Shown piece by piece: positions 48,463 through 55,829 of a stretch of DNA of 59,561 nt (its first letter is position 1; each line of letters opens with the position of its first letter). Source of the stretch: Streptomyces aureus (GTDB lineage Bacteria > Actinomycetota > Actinomycetes > Streptomycetales > Streptomycetaceae). The DNA lies in the NCBI RefSeq assembly GCF_001418135.1, contig NZ_LIPQ01000046.1:1-59561 (forward strand). The letters are read 5' to 3'. A program made the position numbers and the translations under genes. The notes beneath the pieces are model-generated. The model made no database searches, was not told the DNA's origin, and saw only the letters and a program-made list of their open reading frames with translations.

Positions 48463-49185
48463 ATGGTCGAACGTGTGGTTCCCGAAGGCAGCCGACAGCG
48501 TCGCCGCCCCACCAAACAGGGCGCCGTGCTCTCGGAACGCCTCATCGTCGAGACCGCGCTGCGGCTGGTCGAGCAGCACGGCGCGGCGGCACTCTCCGTG
48601 CGCAGACTCGGCGCCGCGCTCGGCGCCGACCCCACCGCCCTCTACCGCTACTTCCGCAACACGGACGCCCTGCTCCTCGCCCTCGCCGACGAGCTCATCG
48701 GCAGGGCCCAGGAGGGCTGGACGGCCACCGGCGACTGGCGCGCGGACCTCCGCGCGATAGGGCTCCGCCTCCACGCCCGGTACCAGGCCCATCCGCAGGC
48801 CGCGCTCCTCGCGGCGCACCGGACCACGGGACGCACCCACGAGACCCGGGTGGTGGAGAGGATCCTCGCGGTGCTGCGTACGGCCGGCTTCCCGGACGAC
48901 CTCGCGGTCCGGATCTACCACGCCTTCGTCGACCAGGCCCTCGCCTTCGCCGCCCAGGACGCGGCGGCACTCGCCCTGCCGCCCGCCGCGCGGGAGAAGG
49001 AGGCGGAGGTCTGGCACGAGGTGTACGGCAGGCTGCCGCCCGGTACCCACCCGCACATCGCGGCCACGTTCCCGCTGCTCGCCGCCGACATGCGCGACAG
49101 CGGATACCCCTTCGCGCTTGAACTCCTCCTCGCCGCGGCGGCGACGCTCCACCCCCGCGCCCAGGCCGCGCCCGTCGGCGAGTAG
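48463..49185 (+). CDS. TetR family transcriptional regulator
   Basis: Regulator of 240 residues. HTH at about 22-68: ETALRLVEQHGAAALSVRRL and GAALGADPTALYRYFRNTDA. The remaining 170 residues form the ligand/dimer domain of the TetR_C (tetracycline-repressor-like) kind with helices such as LRAIGLRLHARYQAHPQAAL. ATG 48463 seems leaderless. It is divergent from the amidohydrolase and shares its operator-containing region, so substrate-responsive repression of the hydrolase is the simplest reading. Two MarR genes follow in the same direction after 83 bases. Confidence 0.9.
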   Translation: MVERVVPEGSRQRRRPTKQGAVLSERLIVETALRLVEQHGAAALSVRRLGAALGADPTALYRYFRNTDALLLALADELIGRAQEGWTATGDWRADLRAIGLRLHARYQAHPQAALLAAHRTTGRTHETRVVERILAVLRTAGFPDDLAVRIYHAFVDQALAFAAQDAAALALPPAAREKEAEVWHEVYGRLPPGTHPHIAATFPLLAADMRDSGYPFALELLLAAAATLHPRAQAAPVGE

Positions 49186-49228
49186 GCCCGCGGGCCACTG
49201 CCGTCCGCCCTGGGGCACGCTCCGGAAA

Positions 49229-49258
49229 ATAGTAGCCATGTACATAGTAGCCATGTAC
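49229..49258. repeat. Perfect tandem 15-bp direct repeat in the MarR promoter
   Basis: ATAGTAGCCATGTAC occurs at 49229-49243 and again at 49244-49258 without a mismatch. TACTGT (49256-49261), overlapping the end of the second copy, lies seven bases before the GTG at 49269 and is a plausible -10 box of a leaderless transcript. The repeat covers the core promoter and is a strong candidate operator for the MarR proteins encoded downstream. Confidence 0.65.
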
Positions 49259-49268
49259 TGTATTCAGG

Positions 49269-49751
49269 GTGAGTTCAGCAACCAACGGCGCATCGGCGGG
49301 ATTTCTCGTCTGGCGCCTGTCGATGAAGTGGCGCGTGGCCGTCGACCGGGCGGTCGCCCCGCTGGGCCTGACCCATGCCCAGTACGTGGTGATGGCGTCG
49401 TTGTACGGCATGTCGCGCTCCGGACTGCGGCCCAGTCAGCGCGCGCTGGCCGACCGGACGGGGATGGAGCCGTTGTACGTCTCCAAGCTCGCCCGGGCCC
49501 TGGAGGCGTCCGGACTCCTGGATCGCACCCGCGACCCGGACGACCCGCGCGCCATGCAGCTGTCGCTCACCGAGCAGGGGCTCGACGTCACCCGCCGGGC
49601 GGTCACGGTCGTCCAGGGCCTCCTGGACCAGTTGCTCGCACCGCTCGGGGGCCGGACCGGCCCGCGTACCCGGGAGTTCACCCGCGAGCTGGCGATCCTG
49701 CTCGACGCACCTCTTGATCCGCACACCGAGAACGACGAGGAGCACTCATGA
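49269..49751 (+). CDS. MarR family transcriptional regulator
   Basis: Winged-helix regulator of 160 residues. Dimer helix FLVWRLSMKWRVAVDRAVAP, then LTHAQYVVMASLYG, DNA-recognition part PSQRALADRTGMEPLYVSKL, and the wing RDPDDPRAMQLSLTEQG. It is close to the MarR proteins that govern small exporters or hydroperoxide responses. GTG 49269 has no ribosome site but a -10 box at the right distance. Stop overlaps the ATG of a second MarR-like gene (ATGA), an uncommon arrangement of two regulators made together. Probably binds the 15-bp repeats upstream. Confidence 0.88.
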   Translation: MSSATNGASAGFLVWRLSMKWRVAVDRAVAPLGLTHAQYVVMASLYGMSRSGLRPSQRALADRTGMEPLYVSKLARALEASGLLDRTRDPDDPRAMQLSLTEQGLDVTRRAVTVVQGLLDQLLAPLGGRTGPRTREFTRELAILLDAPLDPHTENDEEHS

Positions 49752-50200
49752 CCACCACCACCGCCCCCCGCGCCAACGGCCGGGTCCTCGCCCTGGCGCA
49801 CCACGCGGCACGAGCCCTCCTGGAGGGCGTCCTGACCCGTCACGGCATGACGTTCCACCAGAGCGTCACCCTCCGAGCCGTCGTGGCCGCGGGCGAGTCC
49901 GTCGGCCGTGACGCGCTCGTCGGCGACGTCACCGGTTCCCTGAAGATCGACGCGTCGGTCGTGTCCGGCGTGATCGAGGAGCTGACGGCCACGAAGGTGC
50001 TGGAGACGGACCCGGCGGAGCCGGACCGGGTACGACTCACGGACACCGGACGGGAGTTGTACGAGGTCACCTCGGCCGAATCCGCCGAGATCTCCGCCCG
50101 ACTGTACGCCGGCATCCCGGACGAGGACCTGATGGTCGTGGGCCGGGTGCTGACCCTGATCACCGATCGCGCCAACGCCGAGTCGGCCGCCGGTGCCTGA
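49748..50200 (+). CDS. Second MarR-like winged-helix protein
   Basis: A 150-residue protein coupled to the preceding MarR gene by ATGA overlap. It has the same helical frame (GRVLALAHHAARALLEGVLT, HGMTFHQSVTLRAVVAAG) and a winged-helix core (GDVTGSLKIDASVVSGVIEE, LTATKVLETDPAEPDRVRLT), but the recognition helix is different and less basic than in its partner. It may form a heterodimer, act as an antagonist, or be a separate regulator. The C-terminus (VVGRVLTLITDRANAESAAG) is a normal dimer helix. Its stop abuts the broken gene on the other strand. Confidence 0.82.
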   Translation: MTTTTAPRANGRVLALAHHAARALLEGVLTRHGMTFHQSVTLRAVVAAGESVGRDALVGDVTGSLKIDASVVSGVIEELTATKVLETDPAEPDRVRLTDTGRELYEVTSAESAEISARLYAGIPDEDLMVVGRVLTLITDRANAESAAGA

Positions 50201-50597
50201 GGCTCCGTACGGCGGCTGCCCGTCCGCCCCCTGGAGCGGGCAGCCGGTCACGGTGCCGTCGGCGGAGGCCATGGCCTGGATCACGTAGCCGGAGCCGACG
50301 GTGAGGGCCGGATCGGGGGCACGGCCCTCGAAGGTGAGGCGTTCGGGTGCGAGGAAGTGAAGACCCAGTACCGTCACGTCCTCGTCGCGGACGAAGCAGA
50401 GATCGTCGGACTGACCCGGCGCCGGATCCGGGTTCCGCTTCCACTGCCGGCCTTCGCGCTCCGCCACCGACCTGTAGTGCCGTGTCACTTGTTCCCTGGA
50501 GCCGCGGAACGCGTACGTCCGCTCGGCGTGCACCCAGGCCTCGCCGCTGTCCTCCCAGCAATCGGCGTCGACGGTCTCGTGACCCCGTTGGATTCAT
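50201..50597 (-). pseudogene. Remnant of a secreted or lipoprotein-like gene, both ends lost
   Basis: Minus strand carries a coherent reading (HETVDADCWEDSGEAWVHAE, TYAFRGSREQVTRHYRSVAE, SGYVIQAMASADG) over about 50210-50590. It begins right after an in-frame TGA without any start or leader, and at its 3' end it has no stop of its own: it runs on into the antisense of the MarR-like gene. The style is that of small Streptomyces lipoproteins whose N-terminal signal has been lost, but I cannot name the family. 50598-50645 holds nothing recognisable. Confidence 0.5.
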
Positions 50598-50645
50598 ACG
50601 TGGGAAGTGGGGGACACCTGTGCGGCAGCGCCATCGACCGAGAGG

Positions 50646-51137
50646 CTATCCCAGGGTCCCGCCGGGTGGCCGGTCCGCGTCCAGGGCCTCGACGAGACTC
50701 AGGGTGGGGCATCCGAGCAGTACCGTCAGCGCGCGTCGCTGCGGTTCCGTCAGCGGTGCCACGAACACCGCCGCGTCGGCACGGGCCTCCTCGCACGCCG
50801 CGGCCACCTCGCGGACCTTGCCGGAACGCAGCAGCGTCCGCGACGAGAACGGCAGGCCCATTTTCGCGACCCCGCCGTCAGAGACGCCGCGCCGCTGGAC
50901 GAACCGGCCCACGATCCGCGCGCCGCGTGCGGCAAGGTCCACCGCGGCCGAGTCCATGAGCGCGCCGAAGTTCCTCTCCTTCGCGGAGAAGTAGCCGACG
51001 AGCACGACACGAGCACCGTCGACCGACGGCGGGCCCGACAGCGGCTGCTGGGCCGTGGCCGATCCTGTGGTGCTGCGGGCCGGACGCCGGTCGCGTCCTG
51101 GGTGCCGGTGCCGGTGCCGGATCTCGTGCTGGCGCAT
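50646..51137 (-). CDS. HflX N-terminal-domain-only protein
   Basis: A 163-residue protein that matches the N-terminal (nucleotide-binding-like) domain of the ribosome-splitting GTPase HflX. Typical segments are ARVVLVGYFSAKERNFGALM, ARGARIVGRFVQRRG, SRTLLRSGKVREVAAACEEA and ADAAVFVAPLTEPQRRAL. In HflX the GTPase domain follows; here the protein stops at GGTLG with no P-loop or further domain, and no trace of one is seen downstream. The first 40 residues (MRQHEIRHRHRHPGRDRRPA) are very basic and His-rich. Either a specialised stand-alone ribosome-binding factor or an old truncation. ATG 51137 gives a normal start. Confidence 0.65.
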   Translation of the reverse strand: MRQHEIRHRHRHPGRDRRPARSTTGSATAQQPLSGPPSVDGARVVLVGYFSAKERNFGALMDSAAVDLAARGARIVGRFVQRRGVSDGGVAKMGLPFSSRTLLRSGKVREVAAACEEARADAAVFVAPLTEPQRRALTVLLGCPTLSLVEALDADRPPGGTLG

Positions 51138-51271
51138 GGGTCGGAGGCTAGGCGAGCGACCACCGGCGGCGACACGCCTTTTCGCGCGCCTGACGCGGGC
51201 AGGTGCCGGCAGGCGCGGGCAGGGTGACGTCCGCCATGGCGGGACGGCGCCGGTTCTGATCAACTCACCCC

Positions 51272-52201
51272 ATGCGTCGCACTCGCCTCAACGGCTCGAC
51301 CTTCCCCGCCGTCATGGGGCTCCTCCTGCTCACCGCCTGCGGTACCGAGCAGCGCGGGCCGGAGGCCTCCGGCACCGCCACACCACCCGCGTGCGGGCCC
51401 GGATCGAATCCCTCCGCGAGCGCCGGAGTACCCACGGCATCCGGCGCACCGGACCAGGACGGCGTCACCATCATCGGGACCGGCGGCGGAGCCGACTCCG
51501 GCAGCTCCGCCCGCCCCTGCGTGGCCTACACCCTCACCAACCGCGAGACCCAGCCCTTCACCTACGTCGTCACCGTGGGCTTCCGGTCGGAATCGGGACA
51601 GGCGCTCGGCAACGTCGAGGACACCGTCGAGACCGTCGCCCCCGGCCGCACGGTCAGGCGTACCGTCACCGCCTCCGACCTTCCCCCGGACGCCGTCGGC
51701 AAGACGACCGCGAAGATCGTGAAGGTGCGCGGCTTTCCGACCGCGGAGGCGCCGAGCGCGGGCGGGACCTGCCCGCCCACCGGCGTGCGCGTGTACGCCG
51801 ACGACGGCGACGCCGCCATGGGGCTGCGCGTCGTCGGCCTCCACCTGGAGAACTGCGGCACCCGCCCGTACCGGCTCGACGGCTACCCCCGTATCGAGAT
51901 CCGCGACGAGGACCACGACCGCGTCGCAGGCGTCTCGATCGTCCAGGGCGGCGAAGCCATCGCCGCAGGCACCGGCGCGGACGGGCCCCCGCGGCCGATC
52001 GAACTGCGGCCCGGCGAGCGGGCCCACGCCGGTCTCGTCTGGCGCAACACCGTCGAAGGGTCGGTCGACGGTCCCGTGAACGCCCCCTACGCGCGCGTGT
52101 GGGCGAAGCCCGGCGCCGACCCGGTGACCGTGATCCCCGAGCTCGACCTCGGCACGACGGGCAGGCTCGGCGTCGGCCCCTGGAAGAAGGACGAGGAGTA
52201 G
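51272..52201 (+). CDS. DUF4232-type lipoprotein
   Basis: Predicted membrane-anchored lipoprotein of 309 residues. The leader MRRTRLNGSTFPAVMGLLLL ends in a lipobox LTAC (Cys23), followed by a Ser/Gly/Pro-rich linker. The C-terminal domain (about 165-300) reads GVRVYADDGDAAMGLRVVGL, ENCGTRPYRLDGYPRIEIRD and LRPGERAHAGLVWRN, which is the DUF4232 beta-sandwich found in many Streptomyces secreted proteins. A separate N-terminal beta region (about 60-150) has PCVAYTLTNRETQPFTYVVT, an FxLyD-like strand set. Role unknown. It stands alone. Confidence 0.82.
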   Translation: MRRTRLNGSTFPAVMGLLLLTACGTEQRGPEASGTATPPACGPGSNPSASAGVPTASGAPDQDGVTIIGTGGGADSGSSARPCVAYTLTNRETQPFTYVVTVGFRSESGQALGNVEDTVETVAPGRTVRRTVTASDLPPDAVGKTTAKIVKVRGFPTAEAPSAGGTCPPTGVRVYADDGDAAMGLRVVGLHLENCGTRPYRLDGYPRIEIRDEDHDRVAGVSIVQGGEAIAAGTGADGPPRPIELRPGERAHAGLVWRNTVEGSVDGPVNAPYARVWAKPGADPVTVIPELDLGTTGRLGVGPWKKDEE

Positions 52202-52262
52202 GGCCGGGAACCGGAGGGTGAGGCGAGCCGGTCACGCCGACCCGCCGGACCCCCTCCGCGCG

Positions 52263-53600
52263 TCACGGGTGGGAGAACACGCCCACCATCCGGGTGTCCG
52301 GGTTGCTGCTCATCCCGACGATCGCGCCCCCGTCGGCGCGGTTGGCACGCGCGTGCGTGCCCGCGTACCCCTCGTCGGTGAGGAAGACGCCGAGCGCCGC
52401 GATCCAGTCGTCGACTTCGCCGGTCGCGGGGTCGTACACCGGCTCCGGGCGCGGTACGACCCGCTCCTGTGCCACGTAACCGCCCCGCTCGACGGCGACG
52501 CGCACCGCCTTGTCCCACTCCGCGTCCGTGCACTCCCAGCCGACGAAGGTGTCCAGCCCGCCGTACCCGGCCCCCGGCTTGAGGATGAGCCGTTCCCGCC
52601 GCTCCCGGCAGAGGTCGACAAGCTCGGCGGGAACGGAGGCGTGCAGCGTGCGGCTCCACGGCAGGACCCGGTCGACGAGGGCCCGCTCGTCGGCGTCGAA
52701 CGACCCGCGTCGGCACGGGTCGGTGAGCAGCGCGAGGGCGCTCTTGTTCGAGTAGAAGCCGCTCTCCAGCGACGTGAACAGGATGGTCCGGCCGGCCCGG
52801 TGGGCGCGGAAGAACGGTTCCGCCACGTCGGGACCCGCCGGGTCTTCGAGGAGTTGAGTCGCCGCGAAGTTCCGCAGGACCAGGTCCAGCGGGGTGCCGG
52901 CCAGGGTGAGTTTGCCGTCGGACCGGGTGCGCACGTCGCCGATCTCCCCGATCCGCACGTCGATGCCCTGCTCGGCCATCGCCTCGACGGTGGCCCGCAT
53001 CAGCCTGCCGTACGGGGCGACGCCGCCGCGCCCCTCGATCAGCCCGACCACCGGGTCCCCGCCCCCGGAAAGCGCCGGCTTGGCGCGGTCGCGCAGGACG
53101 GCGGCCGTCCGCGCGGCGATGTCCACGTGGTCGAGCCGGTGCACACGCGCGAAGTCCGCGAATTCGGGCACGCGCAGCAGCCCTTGGTTGAACACGGCCA
53201 TGTCCACACCGCCGACCTCGCTGCCGAGGTTGAACTCCAGCAGCTTGTACCCGGTGCCGTCGTGATAGGCGTCGGCCCGGCCGAACTTGGCCGGGGCGCC
53301 GGAGCCGCCCCGGCGGAGCAGGGCGGCGAGCGGGGGATCGATCCCGACCTCCGCCGCGTACCGGTCGACGTCCCCGTCGAAGAGCCGGAGCGGCAGGGAC
53401 ACGAGAAGCTCGAAGAGTCCCTCCAGGTCCCGCGCGAAGGCAGCCGTCTCCGGGGCCCTTACGAACCAGGGGCGGGGCAGCAGATGGGCACGCCACGCCT
53501 CCTCGAAGGCCGGCGGCAGTCCGGCCCGCGCCACGGCCTCGGCGAGCCCGCGGTTCCCGCCCAGGCACTCGTCCACGTATGTCCGGCTCAGATCGGTCAT
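52263..53600 (-). CDS. Orphan circularly permuted ATP-grasp-like protein
   Basis: Cytoplasmic protein of 445 residues that I read as an ATP-grasp ligase relative. Evidence: RLILKPGAGYGGLDTFVGWE, then AEWDKAVRVAVERGGYVAQE, which is the nucleotide-grasp part, placed in the C-terminal third; the YKLLEFNLGSEVGG segment near residue 125 resembles the metal/substrate end that in normal ATP-grasps comes last, so the order looks permuted. No adjacent peptide precursor or partner enzyme tells what is ligated. A TAGTCT at 53658-53653 (minus) may be the -10 box, giving a 46-base leader. Function unknown; could make a peptide-like natural product or modify a protein. Confidence 0.6.
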   Translation of the reverse strand: MTDLSRTYVDECLGGNRGLAEAVARAGLPPAFEEAWRAHLLPRPWFVRAPETAAFARDLEGLFELLVSLPLRLFDGDVDRYAAEVGIDPPLAALLRRGGSGAPAKFGRADAYHDGTGYKLLEFNLGSEVGGVDMAVFNQGLLRVPEFADFARVHRLDHVDIAARTAAVLRDRAKPALSGGGDPVVGLIEGRGGVAPYGRLMRATVEAMAEQGIDVRIGEIGDVRTRSDGKLTLAGTPLDLVLRNFAATQLLEDPAGPDVAEPFFRAHRAGRTILFTSLESGFYSNKSALALLTDPCRRGSFDADERALVDRVLPWSRTLHASVPAELVDLCRERRERLILKPGAGYGGLDTFVGWECTDAEWDKAVRVAVERGGYVAQERVVPRPEPVYDPATGEVDDWIAALGVFLTDEGYAGTHARANRADGGAIVGMSSNPDTRMVGVFSHP

Positions 53601-53745
53601 CTGCGTCGCTCGCTTCCCTGAAGGAATCGGGTACGTGATCGGAAAGGCGAGCAGACTACCGCGCGGCACGGCGCGGACCACCTGGGGCACCGCGCTCTGC
53701 CTGCGGCGCACGGCGGACGGCACCCGCCCCGCCCGCGTTAGCGGA

Positions 53746-53763
53746 ACGTGAGTGAGACGTGAG
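53746..53763. repeat. ACGTGAG direct repeat
   Basis: ACGTGAG at 53746-53752 and 53757-53763 (11-bp period) in the 259-bp space between the convergent-side end of the GPP34 gene and the ATP-grasp promoter. The rest of 53601-53859 shows no gene. Confidence 0.3.
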
Positions 53764-53859
53764 CGGCGGGAGGGAGAGTGGTGGCGGACCGGGGCGGGCC
53801 GTGGGGGCCTGCTCCGGTCCGCTCCGCGTTCCGCGTCGAACAACGCCCTGCGCGCCCGT

Positions 53860-54525
53860 TCAGCTGGTGACCGTCACCATCGTGGCCGCCGTGATCGCGA
53901 GCATCGCGGCCTGCATGTCCCGGATCGCCCGGCGTACGCCCTCCGCCGCCCACTGGCCGGCCGTGAGCTCCTCCAGGCGGGCCGCGACCTCCTTGCGGGG
54001 TATGTCGGGGAACGCGAGGCGGTGGAGCCTGGCCCCGTGGATGAGGGCGAGGAGGCCCGTGGTGCGGGCGCTGTGGGTCGGCCCGGTGGCGAGGACCTTC
54101 TGCAGCCTGGCCCTCAGCTCGCGTTCGACGGATCCGTCCGCCTCCGGGTAGCGGGAGACGGGGAAGAGGCCCATCACCCGCTGCCGCTCCTCACGGACCA
54201 GGCCGCGCTCGCGGAGGCTCTCGACCGTGGCCTTCACGGCCTTGGTGTGGTCCTTCGTCAGCCACTCGGTGACCTTCGGGGCCCTGCCCTTCTTCGCGCA
54301 CCACGCGTCGACCTGCCGCAGCCGCTCGTCGAGCAGCGGCACCTCGGTGGGCGTCGCGTCCGTCACCCGCAGCCGTCCGTCGTCGACCGACACACGCCCC
54401 GCCAGCACGAGATCGAGCAGGATGCCGCCCGCGACCGCCCATGCGGCGGACTGCCGCTCCTTCGCGACCCCGGACACATCGTCCAGGGACAGCAGCATGA
54501 TCTCCTCCGCGAGCGTGACCGCCAC
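53860..54525 (-). CDS. GPP34 (Golgi phosphoprotein 3-like) family protein
   Basis: A 221-residue protein of the GPP34/GOLPH3 fold, frequent in actinobacteria. It opens MAVTLAEEIMLLSLDDVSG, contains AAWAVAGGILLDLVLAGRVS and ATPTEVPLLDERLRQVDAWC, and ends with PRKEVAARLEELTAGQWAAE and RRAIRDMQAAM. In eukaryotes the family binds phosphoinositide on Golgi membranes; in bacteria the role is unclear. GTG 54525 is preceded by AGGGGG six bases upstream. The upstream region contains a perfect tandem 14-bp repeat with two CGCATGCG palindromes. It diverges from a LysR gene. Confidence 0.85.
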   Translation of the reverse strand: MAVTLAEEIMLLSLDDVSGVAKERQSAAWAVAGGILLDLVLAGRVSVDDGRLRVTDATPTEVPLLDERLRQVDAWCAKKGRAPKVTEWLTKDHTKAVKATVESLRERGLVREERQRVMGLFPVSRYPEADGSVERELRARLQKVLATGPTHSARTTGLLALIHGARLHRLAFPDIPRKEVAARLEELTAGQWAAEGVRRAIRDMQAAMLAITAATMVTVTS

Positions 54526-54537
54526 CGCGTACCCCCT

Positions 54538-54565
54538 ACCTTCCGCATGCGACCTTCCGCATGCG
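54538..54565. repeat. Perfect tandem 14-bp repeat with CGCATGCG palindromes
   Basis: ACCTTCCGCATGCG occurs twice without a mismatch (54538-54551 and 54552-54565), 13 bp upstream of the GPP34 start. Each copy contains the 8-bp palindrome CGCATGCG. Possible operator or slippage product in the promoter. Confidence 0.6.
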
Positions 54566-54682
54566 CGCGTGTGCGGCGCCACGAGACGGTGGACCGTCCC
54601 CCGGCACCCTTCGCCCCTGAGGACGAGTGGAACACCGGTGCGGTTCCCGCCGACGGGCCGCCGGCCGCTGTGACCTGCGCCG

Positions 54683-54701
54683 TTCCGCGGGCACGGCGGA
54701 A
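54683..54701. promoter_or_regulatory. TTCCGC-N7-GCGGAA inverted repeat, candidate LysR site
   Basis: Perfect 6-bp inverted repeat, 55-73 bp upstream of the LysR start, at the distance expected for an autoregulatory LysR site. The GPP34 gene is divergent and might share it. Confidence 0.45.
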
Positions 54702-54755
54702 TTCGGGTCGCGCTTTGGTCTGGACCGCAGCGGGTCTGCGCGTCAAGCTCTCGCT

Positions 54756-55694
54756 ATGGACTTGGAGCTGAGACACCTCAAGACGATCCGGGCCATCGCC
54801 GACGCGGGGAGCCTCACACGCGCGGCGACCGCGCTCGGGCTCGCCCAGCCGGCGCTGAGTGCTCAGCTCAAGCGGATCGAACGGGCCCTGGGCGGCGCCC
54901 TGTTCGAGCGCGGGCGGGAGGGCGTACGGGCCACGGCGCTCGGTGACCTGGTGCTCGAACGGGCACGGGTGGTGCTGCCCGCCGTCTGCGAGCTGCAGGA
55001 GGAGGCGGTGCGGTTCGCCCGGGCCGGGGCGGAGGGTTACCGGCTCGGCGGCACCCACGGGCCGCTGCTCGGCGGCCTGGTCGACCGGATCGCGCGCGAC
55101 GACCCCGGCGCCCCTGTCAGCACGTACATCTCGTGGTCGGAGCGCGAGATCGCAGGCGGGGTCGCCGACGGCCGCCTCGACTTCGCCCTCGTCGGGGTCT
55201 GCGGCGAGAGCGGTCCGCCCGGGGCGGGACGACTGGCCTGGACGGAGGTCGCCCGCGACCCGGTGTACGTGATGCTGGCCGCCGACCATCCGCTGGCACC
55301 CCGCGCCGAGATCGACCTGGCCGAACTCGCGGCGGAGGCCTGGACCGACGTGCCGGGCGACGGCTGCTTCGGCGACTGTTTCGCGGCCGCCTGCGTACGG
55401 GCCGGGTTCACCCCGGCCTGTGTGTACGAGACGGACACCGCCTCATGCGTCCATCTGGTGCAGGTCGGCCGGGCCGTCGGACTGTGCCGGGCAACCTTCC
55501 CCGTGACCCCGGGCCTCGTCACCCGTCCCCTCACGGGCGCCCCGCTCATGTGGCGGCACCTGCTCGGCTGGCATCCCGAGGGGCGCGCGGCCTCCCGGTC
55601 CGCCACCGTCCTGCGCCACACCCGGGCCGCCCACGCCGAGGCGCTGGCGACCAGCGCGGGGCGGGTGCACACGGGGGTGGCACCCCGGGCATAA
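54756..55694 (+). CDS. LysR family transcriptional regulator
   Basis: Complete LysR regulator of 312 residues. HTH at about 1-62: MDLELRHLKTIRAIADAGSL, TRAATALGLAQPALSAQLKR, then RGREGVRATALGDLVL. The effector domain (about 90-300) includes STYISWSEREIAGGVADGRL, LAADHPLAPRAEIDLAELA and five cysteines in the CFGDCFAAACVRAGFTPAC region, which may sense redox state. ATG 54756 follows no clear ribosome site. The protease gene begins 136 bases after it. Target could be the divergent GPP34 gene or the protease; not shown. Confidence 0.88.
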   Translation: MDLELRHLKTIRAIADAGSLTRAATALGLAQPALSAQLKRIERALGGALFERGREGVRATALGDLVLERARVVLPAVCELQEEAVRFARAGAEGYRLGGTHGPLLGGLVDRIARDDPGAPVSTYISWSEREIAGGVADGRLDFALVGVCGESGPPGAGRLAWTEVARDPVYVMLAADHPLAPRAEIDLAELAAEAWTDVPGDGCFGDCFAAACVRAGFTPACVYETDTASCVHLVQVGRAVGLCRATFPVTPGLVTRPLTGAPLMWRHLLGWHPEGRAASRSATVLRHTRAAHAEALATSAGRVHTGVAPRA

Positions 55695-55770
55695 CGCCAT
55701 GGCAGGGGCCAACCGGCAGCTGCCGCCTCCTCGTTGCGGATCCCTACGGTTCCAGCAGATCCCCCACCGA

Positions 55771-55813
55771 GATCCGGGGCCGGGATCCGAGATCCCCGAA
55801 CCGCGATCCGAGA
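55771..55813. repeat. GATCC repeat cluster upstream of the protease gene
   Basis: GATCCGAGA occurs at 55784-55792 and 55805-55813 (21 bp, two helical turns, apart). GGGATC (55782-55787) and GATCCC (55791-55796) form an inverted repeat, and GATCC (55771) with GGATC (55783-55787) another. All lie 17-60 bp before the protease start, so they probably mark its control region. Confidence 0.4.
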
Positions 55814-55829
55814 ACCGAGGAGACTCCCC

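Noticed and set aside
46062..49121. 1019-codon open frame on the plus strand
   Set aside because: Antisense of the amidohydrolase; no domain, and codon composition unlike the real genes.
46734..50200. Block between broken genes considered as a transposon or integrative element
   Set aside because: No transposase, integrase or terminal repeats found; only the flank decay supports insertion, so no mobile_element was annotated.
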